A stretch of 64,000 nucleotides of DNA, taken from NCBI RefSeq assembly GCF_947502415.1, contig NZ_CANMZV010000002.1, forward strand, positions 248,001 through 312,000, in the 5' to 3' direction. Below the pieces are notes generated by a model, which was not told the DNA's origin, made no database searches, and saw only the letters and a list, made by a program, of their open reading frames with translations. Position numbers and translations under genes: made by a program. Below are positions 18,898-28,900 of the stretch, one piece after another; the first letter of the stretch is position 1; each line of letters begins with the position of its first letter. The stretch comes from an uncultured Photobacterium sp. GTDB lineage: Bacteria > Pseudomonadota > Gammaproteobacteria > Enterobacterales > Vibrionaceae.

Positions 18898-20328
18898 ATG
18901 AGTAAGATTAATCGACAGCAAATCGAGCGTCTGGTGGCATTAATCGGTGGCAGTGAAAACATTGCCAGCGTTAGCCATTGCTTGACGCGCCTGCGTTTTG
19001 TTCTTAGTGATACTGACAAAGCTAGCGTAAAGGAAATTGAACAGCTCCCAATGGTGAAAGGGTGTTTCACCAATGCCGGACAATTTCAGGTGGTTATCGG
19101 TACGGAAGTGGATCAGGTCTATAAAGTACTGACTGAACTAACGGGTAATTCCGGAGCGAGCAAGGAAGAAGCCAAAGTGGCGGCTCGTCAGAACATGAGC
19201 CTGCTGGAGCGCGGGATCTCTCACCTTGCCGAAATCTTTGTTCCGCTGTTGCCAGCCATTATTACCGGTGGTCTTATCCTGGGATTCCGTAATGTAATTG
19301 GTGATATTCGGATGTTCGACGGCCAGACGCTGACTCAAATCAGTCAGTTCTGGGCAACAGTTCATTCTTTTTTATGGCTGATTGGTGAAGCGATTTTCTT
19401 CTTCCTGCCGGTTGGTGTGTGTTGGTCTACGGTGAAAAAGCTTGGTGGCACGCCGATTTTAGGTATTGTTCTGGGTGTAACGTTGGTTTCACCTCAGTTG
19501 ATGAATGCTTACTTGATTGGTCAGCAAGTGCCAGAAAGCTGGGATTTCGGCCTGTTTGTGATTGAAAAAGTCGGTTATCAGGCGCAAGTCATCCCGGCGA
19601 TGCTGGCTGGTATTGCTCTGGCGCTGATTGAAACCAACCTGAAACGGATCATTCCTGCTTACCTTTATCTTGTTATCGTTCCGTTTGTATCGATTATTAT
19701 TTCTGTGATTCTTGCTCACGCCTTTATCGGTCCGTTTGGTCGTATGCTGGGTGACGGTGTCGGTTATGCTGCGAAAGTTGCGATGACTGGTGACTTTGCA
19801 ATTCTTGGTGCCATGGTATTTGGCTTCCTGTACGCCCCGCTAGTTATTACCGGTGTTCACCATACAACTAACGCCATTGATCTTCAGTTGATGCAGGACA
19901 TGGGCGGTACACCAATCTGGCCTTTAATTGCATTGTCTAACATTGCTCAGGCATCTGCGGTCGTTGGCATTATCTGGATCAGCAAAAAACATAACGAACG
20001 TGAAATTTCAGTTCCGGCTGCTATCTCTGCTTACCTGGGCGTAACAGAGCCTGCTATGTACGGTATTAACCTGAAATATAAGTTCCCTATGCTAAGTGCC
20101 ATGATTGGCTCGGCCATTGCTGCGGCAATCTGTGGTAGCGCAGGTGTGATGGCAAATGGTATCGGGGTTGGTGGTCTGCCTGGCATCCTGTCAATCCAGC
20201 CTCAGTACTGGATGGTATTCCTGGCTGCAATGCTGGTGGCTGTCATTGTTCCAATCACTCTGACTTTGGTGATGTATAAGCGTGCTGAAGCAAAAGGTGA
20301 GCTGGAACAGTCACCTCAAACCGCTTAA
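18898..20328 (+). CDS. treB: PTS trehalose-specific IIBC component
   Basis: 476 residues. Imports trehalose and phosphorylates it to trehalose 6-phosphate. The IIB domain is N-terminal with the phospho-Cys in SVSHCLTRLRF. The membrane IIC domain follows from about residue 105, with the GVHHTTNAID and TEPAMYGINL segments. There is no IIA domain, so phosphate must come from the glucose IIA protein (Crr) as in E. coli. ATG 18898 (MSKINRQQIERL) aligns with E. coli TreB; ATG 18886 is possible and neither has a strong ribosome-binding site. Operon with treC. Confidence 0.93.
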   Translation: MSKINRQQIERLVALIGGSENIASVSHCLTRLRFVLSDTDKASVKEIEQLPMVKGCFTNAGQFQVVIGTEVDQVYKVLTELTGNSGASKEEAKVAARQNMSLLERGISHLAEIFVPLLPAIITGGLILGFRNVIGDIRMFDGQTLTQISQFWATVHSFLWLIGEAIFFFLPVGVCWSTVKKLGGTPILGIVLGVTLVSPQLMNAYLIGQQVPESWDFGLFVIEKVGYQAQVIPAMLAGIALALIETNLKRIIPAYLYLVIVPFVSIIISVILAHAFIGPFGRMLGDGVGYAAKVAMTGDFAILGAMVFGFLYAPLVITGVHHTTNAIDLQLMQDMGGTPIWPLIALSNIAQASAVVGIIWISKKHNEREISVPAAISAYLGVTEPAMYGINLKYKFPMLSAMIGSAIAAAICGSAGVMANGIGVGGLPGILSIQPQYWMVFLAAMLVAVIVPITLTLVMYKRAEAKGELEQSPQTA

Positions 20329-20343
20329 CAAATACTTCTCTTG

Positions 20344-20366
20344 GGTCGTCGGTATTCCCGACGACC
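20344..20366. other. Intercistronic hairpin between treB and treC
   Basis: Perfect 9-bp stem GGTCGTCGG / CCGACGACC with loop TATTC. It has no following T run, so it is unlikely to terminate. It sits 16 bases after treB and 20 before treC and may protect treB mRNA from 3' decay. Confidence 0.6.
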
Positions 20367-20385
20367 ACTTCCTTGAAAGAAATAA

Positions 20386-22080
20386 ATGATCAGGCAACAC
20401 ATGATGAAAGAGCAATTTGAGTGGTGGCGTACGGCCACTATTTACCAGATCTATCCTAAAAGCTTTTGCGACAGCGACAGTCAGGGTACGGGTGATATTC
20501 AAGGGATTACTTCAAAGCTCGATTATCTGAAAACTTTGGGTATTGATGCTATTTGGTTAACACCGGTCTATTGTTCACCAATGGTCGATAATGGCTACGA
20601 TATTTCCGACTATTACAACATCAATCCTGACTTCGGTACCATGGCTGACTTTGACCATTTACTGGAAGAAGCCCATCAGCGCGGAATCCGAATTGTGATG
20701 GATATTGTGGTCAACCATACATCTACTGAACATGCTTGGTTTAAGTCAGCACTTGGCGATAAGAATAGTCCTTATCGTGATTACTATATCTGGAAAGATC
20801 CGGTTGACGGTGGCGAGCCGAATAACTGGCAGTCAAAGTTCGGTGGTAATGCCTGGGAGCTGGATGAAGCAACGGGTCAGTATTACTTGCACTTGTTTGC
20901 TAAAGAGCAGGCGGATCTGAATTGGGAAAACCCGAAAGTCCGTGAAGAAGTTAAAGGTGTTATTAGCTTTTGGGCTGAAAAAGGCGTTGATGGATTCCGC
21001 CTAGACGTGATTAACCTGATCTCCAAGCAGCAGGATTTCCCGAGCGACGATATTGGTGATGGTCGCCGTTTCTATACCGATGGCCCGCGTGTTCATGAAT
21101 ATCTTCAGGAAATCAGTGAGGCTGTATTCCAGCAGTATGGCTCGGTTACTGTTGGTGAAATGTCTTCAACAACGCTGGAACATTGTCAGCGGTACTCATC
21201 CCTTGACGGTCAAGAGCTGTCAATGGTGTTTAACTTTCATCACCTGAAGGTCGATTACCCGAATGGTGAGAAGTGGACCAAGGCTCCGTTTGATTTTCAT
21301 CAGCTCAAAGAGATTTTTAACCACTGGCAGCTTGGCCTGAATGGTAAAGGGTGGGGGGCACTCTTCTGGTGTAACCATGATCAGCCAAGGGTGGTGAGCC
21401 GCTTGGGGAATGATCAGCAGTATCGTGTTGAATCAGCCAAGATGTTGGCAGCATCTGTCCATATGATGCAGGGAACGCCGTATGTCTATCAGGGGGAAGA
21501 AATTGGTATGACTAACCCGGGCTACACCTCAATTGATCAATATCGTGATGTTGAAAGTACCAATATGTACGACATCATGGTGAGCAAGCAAGGTATGAGT
21601 GAGCAGGACATGCTGGCAATTCTGGCCCAGAAATCCCGTGATAATTCTCGTACTCCGATGCAGTGGAACGGCAGTCAGTACGCAGGTTTTTCTAAGGGGC
21701 AACCGTGGCTGGAAGTTGCTGCGAACTATCCGGAAATTAATGCCGAAAAAGCAGTTGCTGATGAAAATTCGGTGTTCCATTTCTACCGTAAGCTGATTGC
21801 GATGCGTAAGGAAATCGAAGTGATCACAACCGGTGATTATACTGACATGATGCCCGAAGATGAGCGTATTTTCTGCTACAAACGTGAGTCTGATACTCAG
21901 ATCCTGATTTGTATAAATAACTATTACGATGAAATCGCAGAATGCTTTTTACCAAAGGAGATTGTGGTTGAGGGCGGCGAGTATGTGCTGTCGAACTATG
22001 CTGGTGTGACTGAGCAGGTTCCAATGCATTGTTTTGCCTTGCAACCCTATGAGACTCGTATTCTGCTAATTAATAAATAA
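20386..22080 (+). CDS. treC: Trehalose-6-phosphate hydrolase
   Basis: 564 residues; GH13 alpha-amylase-fold enzyme splitting trehalose 6-phosphate into glucose and glucose 6-phosphate in the cytoplasm. Visible motifs: TIYQIYPKSF at the N terminus, region I DIVVNHTS, region II GFRLDVINL (nucleophile Asp), acid Glu in VGEMSS, and region IV CNHDQPR. It completes the pathway begun by TreB. Start ATG 20386 has GAAAGAAA upstream; ATG 20401 (MMKEQFEWW) is an equally plausible start and closer to the family N terminus. Confidence 0.94.
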   Translation: MIRQHMMKEQFEWWRTATIYQIYPKSFCDSDSQGTGDIQGITSKLDYLKTLGIDAIWLTPVYCSPMVDNGYDISDYYNINPDFGTMADFDHLLEEAHQRGIRIVMDIVVNHTSTEHAWFKSALGDKNSPYRDYYIWKDPVDGGEPNNWQSKFGGNAWELDEATGQYYLHLFAKEQADLNWENPKVREEVKGVISFWAEKGVDGFRLDVINLISKQQDFPSDDIGDGRRFYTDGPRVHEYLQEISEAVFQQYGSVTVGEMSSTTLEHCQRYSSLDGQELSMVFNFHHLKVDYPNGEKWTKAPFDFHQLKEIFNHWQLGLNGKGWGALFWCNHDQPRVVSRLGNDQQYRVESAKMLAASVHMMQGTPYVYQGEEIGMTNPGYTSIDQYRDVESTNMYDIMVSKQGMSEQDMLAILAQKSRDNSRTPMQWNGSQYAGFSKGQPWLEVAANYPEINAEKAVADENSVFHFYRKLIAMRKEIEVITTGDYTDMMPEDERIFCYKRESDTQILICINNYYDEIAECFLPKEIVVEGGEYVLSNYAGVTEQVPMHCFALQPYETRILLINK

Positions 22081-22107
22081 TTTATACAACGTTAGTTTGG
22101 TTTAAAT

Positions 22108-22153
22108 AAAAAGAGCGTCCTTAGTTATTACTGGCTAGGGACGCTCTTTTTTT
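22108..22153. terminator. Bidirectional terminator between treC and the LysE-family gene
   Basis: Long stem AAAAAGAGCGTCC / GGGACGCTCTTTTT with a partly paired loop and A/T runs on both sides. It serves treC on the plus strand and the convergent exporter on the minus strand. Confidence 0.85.
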
Positions 22154-22178
22154 ATGGCTTTTATATATGTCTATGGCG

Positions 22179-22817
22179 TTATGCTGTCGGGATTTGAGAT
22201 GCCAGTAGCCAGATAGCAAGAACAAAAAATATCAGTCCCATAAACTTATGTTGGTTGGTTCTGAATTTTTCATTCTTCAGTAGCGGTTGGCCAAGGCTGC
22301 CGACCATGGTGACCAAAAACAGGTTAAATAACAGGCCGAGTACGTTTAGCAGCAGACCCAGTACCAGCATTTGCTCACCAGATGTTGCCGTTACCTGGGC
22401 AGAAACAAACTGCGGCAAGAAAAGGACAAAGAAAATAAGCGCTTTAGGGTTTAACAGGTTACTGATAACGGCACGGCGGTATAAGGTCATCGCCAGGCCG
22501 GATTCCTGCTCAACATCTGGTGCATCAGCTGGCTTGGTACGCATGCAGTCCCAGCCCATTTTCAGCAGGTAAGCCCCGCCTAATACACGTAAAACTTCAA
22601 GGGCTATCGGGTTCATGGCGATTAGTGCAGAAACGCCCATAGCTGCCAGGAGTGTTAGTAGTACACCAGAGGTTGCATTGCCCAGGCTGGCAAATACTCC
22701 AACCTTTTTGCCATAGCTCAGGCTTGAGCTAGCAATCAATAACATATCCGGGCCAGGGATCAGCAGGAGTGCGATAACTGCAGTCAGGTATACCGGTAGT
22801 ATGGATAAATCTATCAT
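22179..22817 (-). CDS. LysE/RhtB-family amino-acid exporter
   Basis: 212 residues from ATG 22817, the usual length for RhtB proteins; the open frame extends 25 residues further but those residues are polar and not family-like. Six hydrophobic segments are visible. The family motif VIALLLIPGPDMLLI lies near the N terminus and GNATSGVLLTLLAAMG in the second span. Members export homoserine, threonine, leucine or similar compounds across the inner membrane. The substrate cannot be told. It is convergent with treC and shares its terminator. Confidence 0.85.
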   Translation of the reverse strand: MIDLSILPVYLTAVIALLLIPGPDMLLIASSSLSYGKKVGVFASLGNATSGVLLTLLAAMGVSALIAMNPIALEVLRVLGGAYLLKMGWDCMRTKPADAPDVEQESGLAMTLYRRAVISNLLNPKALIFFVLFLPQFVSAQVTATSGEQMLVLGLLLNVLGLLFNLFLVTMVGSLGQPLLKNEKFRTNQHKFMGLIFFVLAIWLLASQIPTA

Positions 22818-23119
22818 TGTTACAGCGCTATTCGGAAAGAAGGGCTGGATTCTATCGTTAAATCCAGCTTGATTGAACATCAAATTGGCCATTAGCGGTT
22901 AAACTTTCCCCATTTGTAAGCTCTGATGGTTTTTTGTACTGACGCTGATGCTTTAAATTAAATGGAAGGCTTTAAAGTCCCGGCTGTTTTCGAATGGGAG
23001 TGGCTGGTGTGAGCTTAACCGCAAATATACTTCTTCCAGATATTTCACCTTGTTGTGGTGGTATTGGTTGCATATTATGTCTTGATAAATGGATCTTGTT
23101 TGGTAAAGGTTGTCTATTA

Positions 23120-23728
23120 ATGACTGCTTTTTTTGATGCGTTAATGAGTTATCCGGTGATTGTATTTTCAGCGCCGTTTTGTCTGTTTTTTGCTTTGATG
23201 CTTATTGACCTGCTTTTTGATTTGTCTGATGGAAGCCTCGGTGATATTGATGGTGTGGACATAGAATCAGGCTGGTCAGCAAAATTGCTGCTGCCGCCTA
23301 TTGTTTCACAGGTACCACTTCCAGTTGCGTTAACTGTCAGTACCTTTGTTGCGACGGTATTAACGTATTATCTCCAGTGTTATCTGTTTGGATTACTATT
23401 GGGTGTTGCATTTTATGCAGTGACTATACCGGCATTATTTGTCATTTATTATCTTTCATTACATATTTCCGCATTTGCTCTTAAACCTCTGGCTCCGGTA
23501 TTTAATGCAAAGAATGCCTTTGCAAAAATTCATTATGAGGGAATGATGGCTGTAGTCAGAAGCAGCCAGGTATCCTCGAATTACGGGGAGGTTGTTATTA
23601 GTCAGGGGGCTAATGAGATTCAGCTAGATGCCTATATTGAAAGCGGTGATGATATTCCATATGGTGATGAGGTTGTGATTATTTCCAAGCACCATGATTT
23701 GGAAAAATATCTTGTTGCAAAGATTTAA
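23120..23728 (+). CDS. YqiJ-like membrane protein with C-terminal OB-fold
   Basis: 202 residues. Two or three membrane spans (PVIVFSAPFCLFFALMLIDL, then VALTVSTFVATVLTYYLQC and the adjoining FGLLLGVAFYAVTIPALFV) precede a soluble C-terminal domain of about 60 residues (GMMAVVRSSQVSSNYGEVVI ... GDEVVIISKHHDLEKYLV) that looks like the OB fold of NfeD/YqiJ proteins. This family partners flotillins. ATG 23120 is used because AAAGG lies ten bases upstream; the open frame runs back to 22994, but that part is Cys-rich and unlike the family. A flotillin follows after 91 bases, as yqiK follows yqiJ in E. coli. It begins the five-gene module ending at 32680. Confidence 0.8.
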   Translation: MTAFFDALMSYPVIVFSAPFCLFFALMLIDLLFDLSDGSLGDIDGVDIESGWSAKLLLPPIVSQVPLPVALTVSTFVATVLTYYLQCYLFGLLLGVAFYAVTIPALFVIYYLSLHISAFALKPLAPVFNAKNAFAKIHYEGMMAVVRSSQVSSNYGEVVISQGANEIQLDAYIESGDDIPYGDEVVIISKHHDLEKYLVAKI

Positions 23729-23819
23729 ATTTCTATTTTAGTTACCTGCCGAATTCCTCGTTAACCTGAAGAAAAGGTTAGTGGCGAGTCGAATTTATTA
23801 TTTACAAAGGAGTTGTCTG

Positions 23820-25913
23820 ATGTTTTTGTCTCCAAGCATGATATTTATTCTTGCTGGTATTGGAATCGCGTTAGTAATTTTACTTTTCCTAACCGCACGT
23901 TACCGAAAAGTACGTAACGAGGGGGAGGCATTAATTATTAATGGTATCGATCGGACTCGCGCCTCCTTAACGGGTACGTTTGTCTGGCCGATTGTCAATC
24001 GCGCAGAATATATGGATATTACCCGCAAAAAGATTTCGGTTATTCGCAGCGGACGTAAAGATCAGGAAGGCGAGGAATATGAAGGTCTGCACTGTAAAGA
24101 TAATATTCGTGCAGACTTGAAAGTAGATTTTTATATTGGTGTTAACCACGAAGAAGATGACATCATCCGTGTTGCCAAGTTATTTACTACCGAAGGTGCA
24201 TCGAATCCGGATCGCCTGAAAGAACATTTCCAGCCTAAGTTCTCAGAGGCACTAAAAACGGCCGTCAAACAGTTTGATTTTGAAGAGTTGCTGACCAACC
24301 GACGTTCATTCCGTGATGCAGTTGTTAATGTAATTGGCAGCGAAATGGATGGCTTCAAAATTTATGATGTCGTTATCGACAAGGTTGATCAGACAGCCCT
24401 TGATGCTCACGACCCGAATAACATCCTCGATGTTGAAGGTATCCGTAAGATTTCTTCTATAACTTCGATTAAAAACACTGAAACCAACGCGATTCGTCAG
24501 GACGAAAAAACCTCTATCAAGAAGAAAGATGTTGAAGCCGAGGCGAACCGACTTCAGCTTGATAAGCAAGAGCAGGAAAGTATTGCCCGTACTCAGCGTG
24601 AAGTAGACATTATCAAGGCTCAGGAGCAGGCTCTGGCAGAAGAAAAACGTCAGGAATACACCAGAGTCACCCGTCTTGCAGAACTGGAAACTGAAGAAGA
24701 AGTGTCGAAGAAGAAAGAAAGTGTCGATATGGAAGTAGAGATGACCCGTATCGCCAATCAGCGCCAGGTTGCGATTCAGCAGGAAGAGCTGAACCGGGCT
24801 GTAGAAACTGAAAAAGTACGCACAGCAACTGAAGTTGTGCAGAAGGAAATGGACAAAGAAACGACGGTTGAAGAGGCGCTGAAGTCAGTCGCTGAAACTC
24901 GCTCTCAGAGAGTTGAAATCGAGCGTAAGATTGCCCGTGAGGAAGAAGAAACAGAGAACCTTCGCGCGATTGAACAAGTTAATCGTTCGAAAAAAGTCCG
25001 GATGGTGGAAGCCGAGGCTGACGCGGAAGCTAAACAGCTTGAGTTGTTGGTTGCAGCCAAAGCAGAGAAAGAAGCGGCCAAAGAGCGTGCTGATAAACTG
25101 CTGATTGAAAATGAAGCCGAAATTAAGATCCGTACTCGTGATGCTGAGAATGAACTTGCCGTTAAGACGCGCCTTGCTGAAGCAGAATATGCCGTGAAGT
25201 CTAAAGAGGCAGAAGCGGAGTACGTTAAGCAAGATCGTGATGCGGCAGCGAAAGAGCGTATGGCTCAGGCTGAGAAAGAGCATATTAGTGCAACTGGCCT
25301 TGCAGAGGTTGAAGTTGAGCGTGAACGTGCGGTAGCAATTAAAGAAACGGGTGAAGCAGAGGCATTTGCCTTGCAATCTGCTGGTGAAGCAGAAGCGCAG
25401 GCTCTGCGCGCGAAAGGTTTGGCAGAAGCAGAAGCGCAGACTGCTCGCTTTGAAGCTGCCCGTCAGTATGACGATCAGACTCGTGAGCATGATAAGTGGG
25501 TTATGCAGCTTCAGCAGGAAAAAGATTTGGAGATTGCCCGTATTAGTGCTCAGCAGGAAGTGTCTTCTGAAAGTGCTAAGGCATTGGCTCAGGCGCTGGC
25601 GGCAGCTGATATTAAGCTGTTTGGTGGTGAAGGTATGGAGCAGATCCGTCGTACAGTGATTGATTCGGCAGCACTCGATAACCGCTTTAGTGAGTCTGAA
25701 GTGCTATCACCATTAGTGAACGAGTACCGTAACGGTTCGCGTAGTCTGCCGCAAGATTTGAAAGATATTCTGGAAAACACAGATCTTAAATCCAACGATA
25801 TCAGCAATATTGCCATTGCTAATTTACTCAATTCGGCCAAAAGTCCGGCAGATCTGATTTCGACGCTGAAAGAAACATTGTCAGGCAAGAAAGATAGCTC
25901 GCTCGATAGTTAA
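23820..25913 (+). CDS. yqiK: Flotillin-family (YqiK-like) SPFH/Band-7 membrane protein
   Basis: 697 residues. One N-terminal membrane anchor (MIFILAGIGIALVILLFL), an SPFH/Band-7 domain to about residue 200 (including RKISVI-type strands and NNILDVEGIRKISSI), then a long Ala/Glu/Lys-rich coiled coil from about 215 to 590 with the flotillin-like EAEA repeats, and a C-terminal tail with ALAAADIKLFGGEGMEQI. Flotillins scaffold ordered membrane domains. ATG 23820 has AAAGGAG seven bases upstream. It precedes a giant AAA+ ATPase after 62 bases that contain a hairpin. The family is confident; what it organises here is inferred from its neighbours. Confidence 0.92.
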   Translation: MFLSPSMIFILAGIGIALVILLFLTARYRKVRNEGEALIINGIDRTRASLTGTFVWPIVNRAEYMDITRKKISVIRSGRKDQEGEEYEGLHCKDNIRADLKVDFYIGVNHEEDDIIRVAKLFTTEGASNPDRLKEHFQPKFSEALKTAVKQFDFEELLTNRRSFRDAVVNVIGSEMDGFKIYDVVIDKVDQTALDAHDPNNILDVEGIRKISSITSIKNTETNAIRQDEKTSIKKKDVEAEANRLQLDKQEQESIARTQREVDIIKAQEQALAEEKRQEYTRVTRLAELETEEEVSKKKESVDMEVEMTRIANQRQVAIQQEELNRAVETEKVRTATEVVQKEMDKETTVEEALKSVAETRSQRVEIERKIAREEEETENLRAIEQVNRSKKVRMVEAEADAEAKQLELLVAAKAEKEAAKERADKLLIENEAEIKIRTRDAENELAVKTRLAEAEYAVKSKEAEAEYVKQDRDAAAKERMAQAEKEHISATGLAEVEVERERAVAIKETGEAEAFALQSAGEAEAQALRAKGLAEAEAQTARFEAARQYDDQTREHDKWVMQLQQEKDLEIARISAQQEVSSESAKALAQALAAADIKLFGGEGMEQIRRTVIDSAALDNRFSESEVLSPLVNEYRNGSRSLPQDLKDILENTDLKSNDISNIAIANLLNSAKSPADLISTLKETLSGKKDSSLDS

Positions 25914-25928
25914 CAGACAGCCATAAAT

Positions 25929-25960
25929 ACACCCTTATGTCACTGGCATAAGAGTGTTTT
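25929..25960 (+). promoter_or_regulatory. Terminator-like hairpin between the flotillin and ATPase genes
   Basis: Stem ACACCCTTATG / CATAAGAGTGT (10 of 11 pairs) with a 7-base loop and four T at its end, placed two bases before the AAGGA ribosome-binding site of the next gene. It could act as a partial terminator or attenuator, lowering expression of the ATPase, PLD and TelA genes relative to flotillin, or it could limit ribosome access. Confidence 0.55.
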
Positions 25961-25975
25961 CAAGGATTGAGCAAA

Positions 25976-28900
25976 GTGACAGAAACAATTGATACTGCGA
26001 TCGACAAAGCGGTGAGTGAGGGGGGGGCATATGAAGTACTTAAGTCCCGGCTTTCTCAGCAAAGTGAAGATCTAAAAGCGCTGGCACAGGCGTTTAACCA
26101 AAAAAGGCAGGAAACGTTTGGCGGCAGTGATTTTTCGCTGACAGGAAAGGCCAATGTACAGACGGATACCCGTTGTATTCCGGTCGATATGGCCCAAGTT
26201 AATGGCCAATTGTTGTTTGGCTATCAGGTCTACATGGGCCTGAAAGCGACACCAGATTTGAGTGATGTTTTTGGCCTGTATAACCTTTCGAATAACGAAG
26301 ATACCTATCGAATAGAGCCTGTAGGCCTGGAAGGCTCCTTCCTCTCCGACTCCCAGTTTACCCACGAATTTACCGAGCTTTTTACCTATTACAAAGATGC
26401 TCGGCTATCGCAGATCTGCCGTCGTGAGAATATTTTGTATCTGGCATTTCAAATCGGGATGCGGGCAGAAGACAGAAAAGTTTTCCGGTTTGAAATTGGC
26501 AAAGAAGCAGTGCGCTATCTGGATGCCCAGGGGCAGCGGGAACTATCGGCGGCTCGTCAGCATGATTTTGAGTGGGTAGAAACAACTCGTGATAACCATA
26601 TTAATGGTGAGTATCCCCATGTGTCGATTCAGGATCGGTTGTTCGTGCAATGTGTCGGTGGCGATTTGACGATTAAAGTCGAGAACAACACCGATGAAGG
26701 TTATGGCATTTATGCTGAACCTGTTGATGATGCTTATCAAACTATCGCTGATGCAGAAATTGCTTATGCCGAGCTTGGTGAGTTGATTCTGCTAAAAATG
26801 CTGCCGAATCGTGAAAAGCTCTCGCGTTACTTTATTTATAACTCATTAAATCAGCAGGTTGTTAGAGCCGATGCCATTGGCGTCAGTGCTAAAGTTTTGC
26901 CGGAAGATCACGGTATTCTCTATTCCCATGGTTATGTACTGGCAAATGGCGAGAGTAAGCGTTTTGATGAGCCTTGGCAGGGACTTCAGTTTTTTAAGCA
27001 GGTAACATCGCCAAACGGGGAGGACTTGCTCTACTTCTTCTTTGATGTCGAAAAAGGTTCGTATGTAATTTATACCTATAACCTGATTGAGAAGTCATTT
27101 TCTTCACCGATGCATAGCCATGGCTACAGTTTGTATCCGGACGGGCGCATGCTTATGTTCCGCGTTTCGGAAAATGCCGAGGCGGCAACAATTCATCCAT
27201 TGCGCATCTGGCAAACCCCTTTTACAGATGCTGAACATTATGCCAAGAAAGACCGTCAGGGAGCTGATACGTTTTTGGCAAACCAAGGTAATGCCGAATT
27301 AGTTCGTGCGTTGTCTTCTTTATTGTCGATTTGTCAGCTGTCCCAGACGGATGAGGTGAGTCAGGCGGTTTATGAGTCGTTGCTTAAAACCTGTCAGACC
27401 ACACTGGATCATTATGACTGGTTGGATAATGACGCGGCGCTCGGGCTTGGTGATGCGGTTAATCTGTTAATGGCGACTGCGGATCTGATCATCGATGAAT
27501 TTGCCAAGGTTCGCCAGCTACAGTTGCATGCTGAGTCCGCTTTGGCTCAGCAGCAGGAAAAAGTTGATGGGCTGGTGGGAACGCTGAAACTGGCCCCGCG
27601 AGATGAAGCAAGCACCTTGTTGGGATTGCTGGCTCAGGTTAAGGCTGAAGTTGGTAATGTAATGGCATTGCGCCAACATCGTTATATGCCGGAAAATCCT
27701 GTTCTAGAGATGCAGGCATTGCTTGCAGAACAACGGGATACACTTAATCAGGTCTTGCTTGGCTTGTTGCAGGATGAAAAAGCTTACCGTCCTTACAAAC
27801 AGGATATTGCTGCGATAGATGATCAATTGCAATCCGTCGATAAAACTACGGATCTTGCATTGTTACAGCAGCGTGCAGATAAGGTACGAACAGATCTGGC
27901 ATTGGTGTCGGAAGAAGTGGCAGACATTGATACAGACGATCCGACTCTGGCTACCCGGATCCTTGATCTGACAACGGAAGTGACGGCGAAGCTAAATGCT
28001 TTGTCGGCAAGGCTCCGGCAGAAATACCAGGTTTTACGGGGAGGCGAGGCTAAAGCGGAATTCAGTTCGCAGTTCAAGCTATTGGCTCAGGCGGTTAACA
28101 GTGCGATGGAGCAGGCACAGACACCGGAGCAGTGTGATGAGCAGCTAGCTAAGCTGATTGGTCAGTTGGAAAAGCTGGAATCACGATTTGCCGACTTTGA
28201 TGAGTTTTTGGCGGAGATTTACACCAAGCGCGATGAAATTCAATCGACGTTGGAAGGGCATAAGCAGCAGTTAATTTCGGTGCAGCAACGCAGGGTTCAG
28301 AACCTGAATCAGGCCGCAGATGTCACATTCAAAAGTATTGAAAAGCGAGTGGCGCGGTTTGAAGATGTTGCGGCATTAAATAGCTTTTTTGCCACAGATA
28401 ATATGGTGCAGAAGTTACACCAGTTATCTAAGTCGATCCGTGAACTGGGGGATAGTGTTAAGGCTGATGCTATCGATAGTCGGATTAAGGCTGCTCAGGA
28501 TCAGGCACTGCGTGCTCTGAGGGATAACCAGGATATTTTTGAGCAGGGCGGGAAAGTTCTGCGCCTGGGTAAGCATAAATTCAGTGTGAACCAACAGGCA
28601 CTGGATCTGAGTTTGGTTGAACATGCTGACAATCTAAGCCTACATATTTCAGGAACAGACTATTATGAGCCAGTTACGGAACAGACATTTCTTGAGTTGC
28701 AGGCATTTGCCAGCTTGGATGTCGCATCTGAAACGGAAAAGGTATATCGGGCTGAATATCTGGCTTATAGCGTATTGAGGGCGGCGCAACAGCAGCAGGA
28801 AAACCTGTCTCTGGATGGATTGTACCGGGCACATAAAGAAAATGGCCTGCTTAAATTGATTCAGGTTTATGCTGCCCCGCGCTACCGAGAAGGGTACGTG

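Noticed and set aside
20344..20366. Terminator between treB and treC
   Set aside because: The hairpin is strong but has no T run, and the genes clearly belong together; treated as an intercistronic stability element.
24885..25490. 201-codon ORF opposite the flotillin gene
   Set aside because: It lies antisense to the repetitive coiled-coil region; the open frame comes from the Glu/Ala/Lys codon bias of flotillin.
25961..25975. TTG at 25967 as start of the giant ATPase
   Set aside because: The AAGGA sequence directly abuts it; GTG 25976 has proper spacing.
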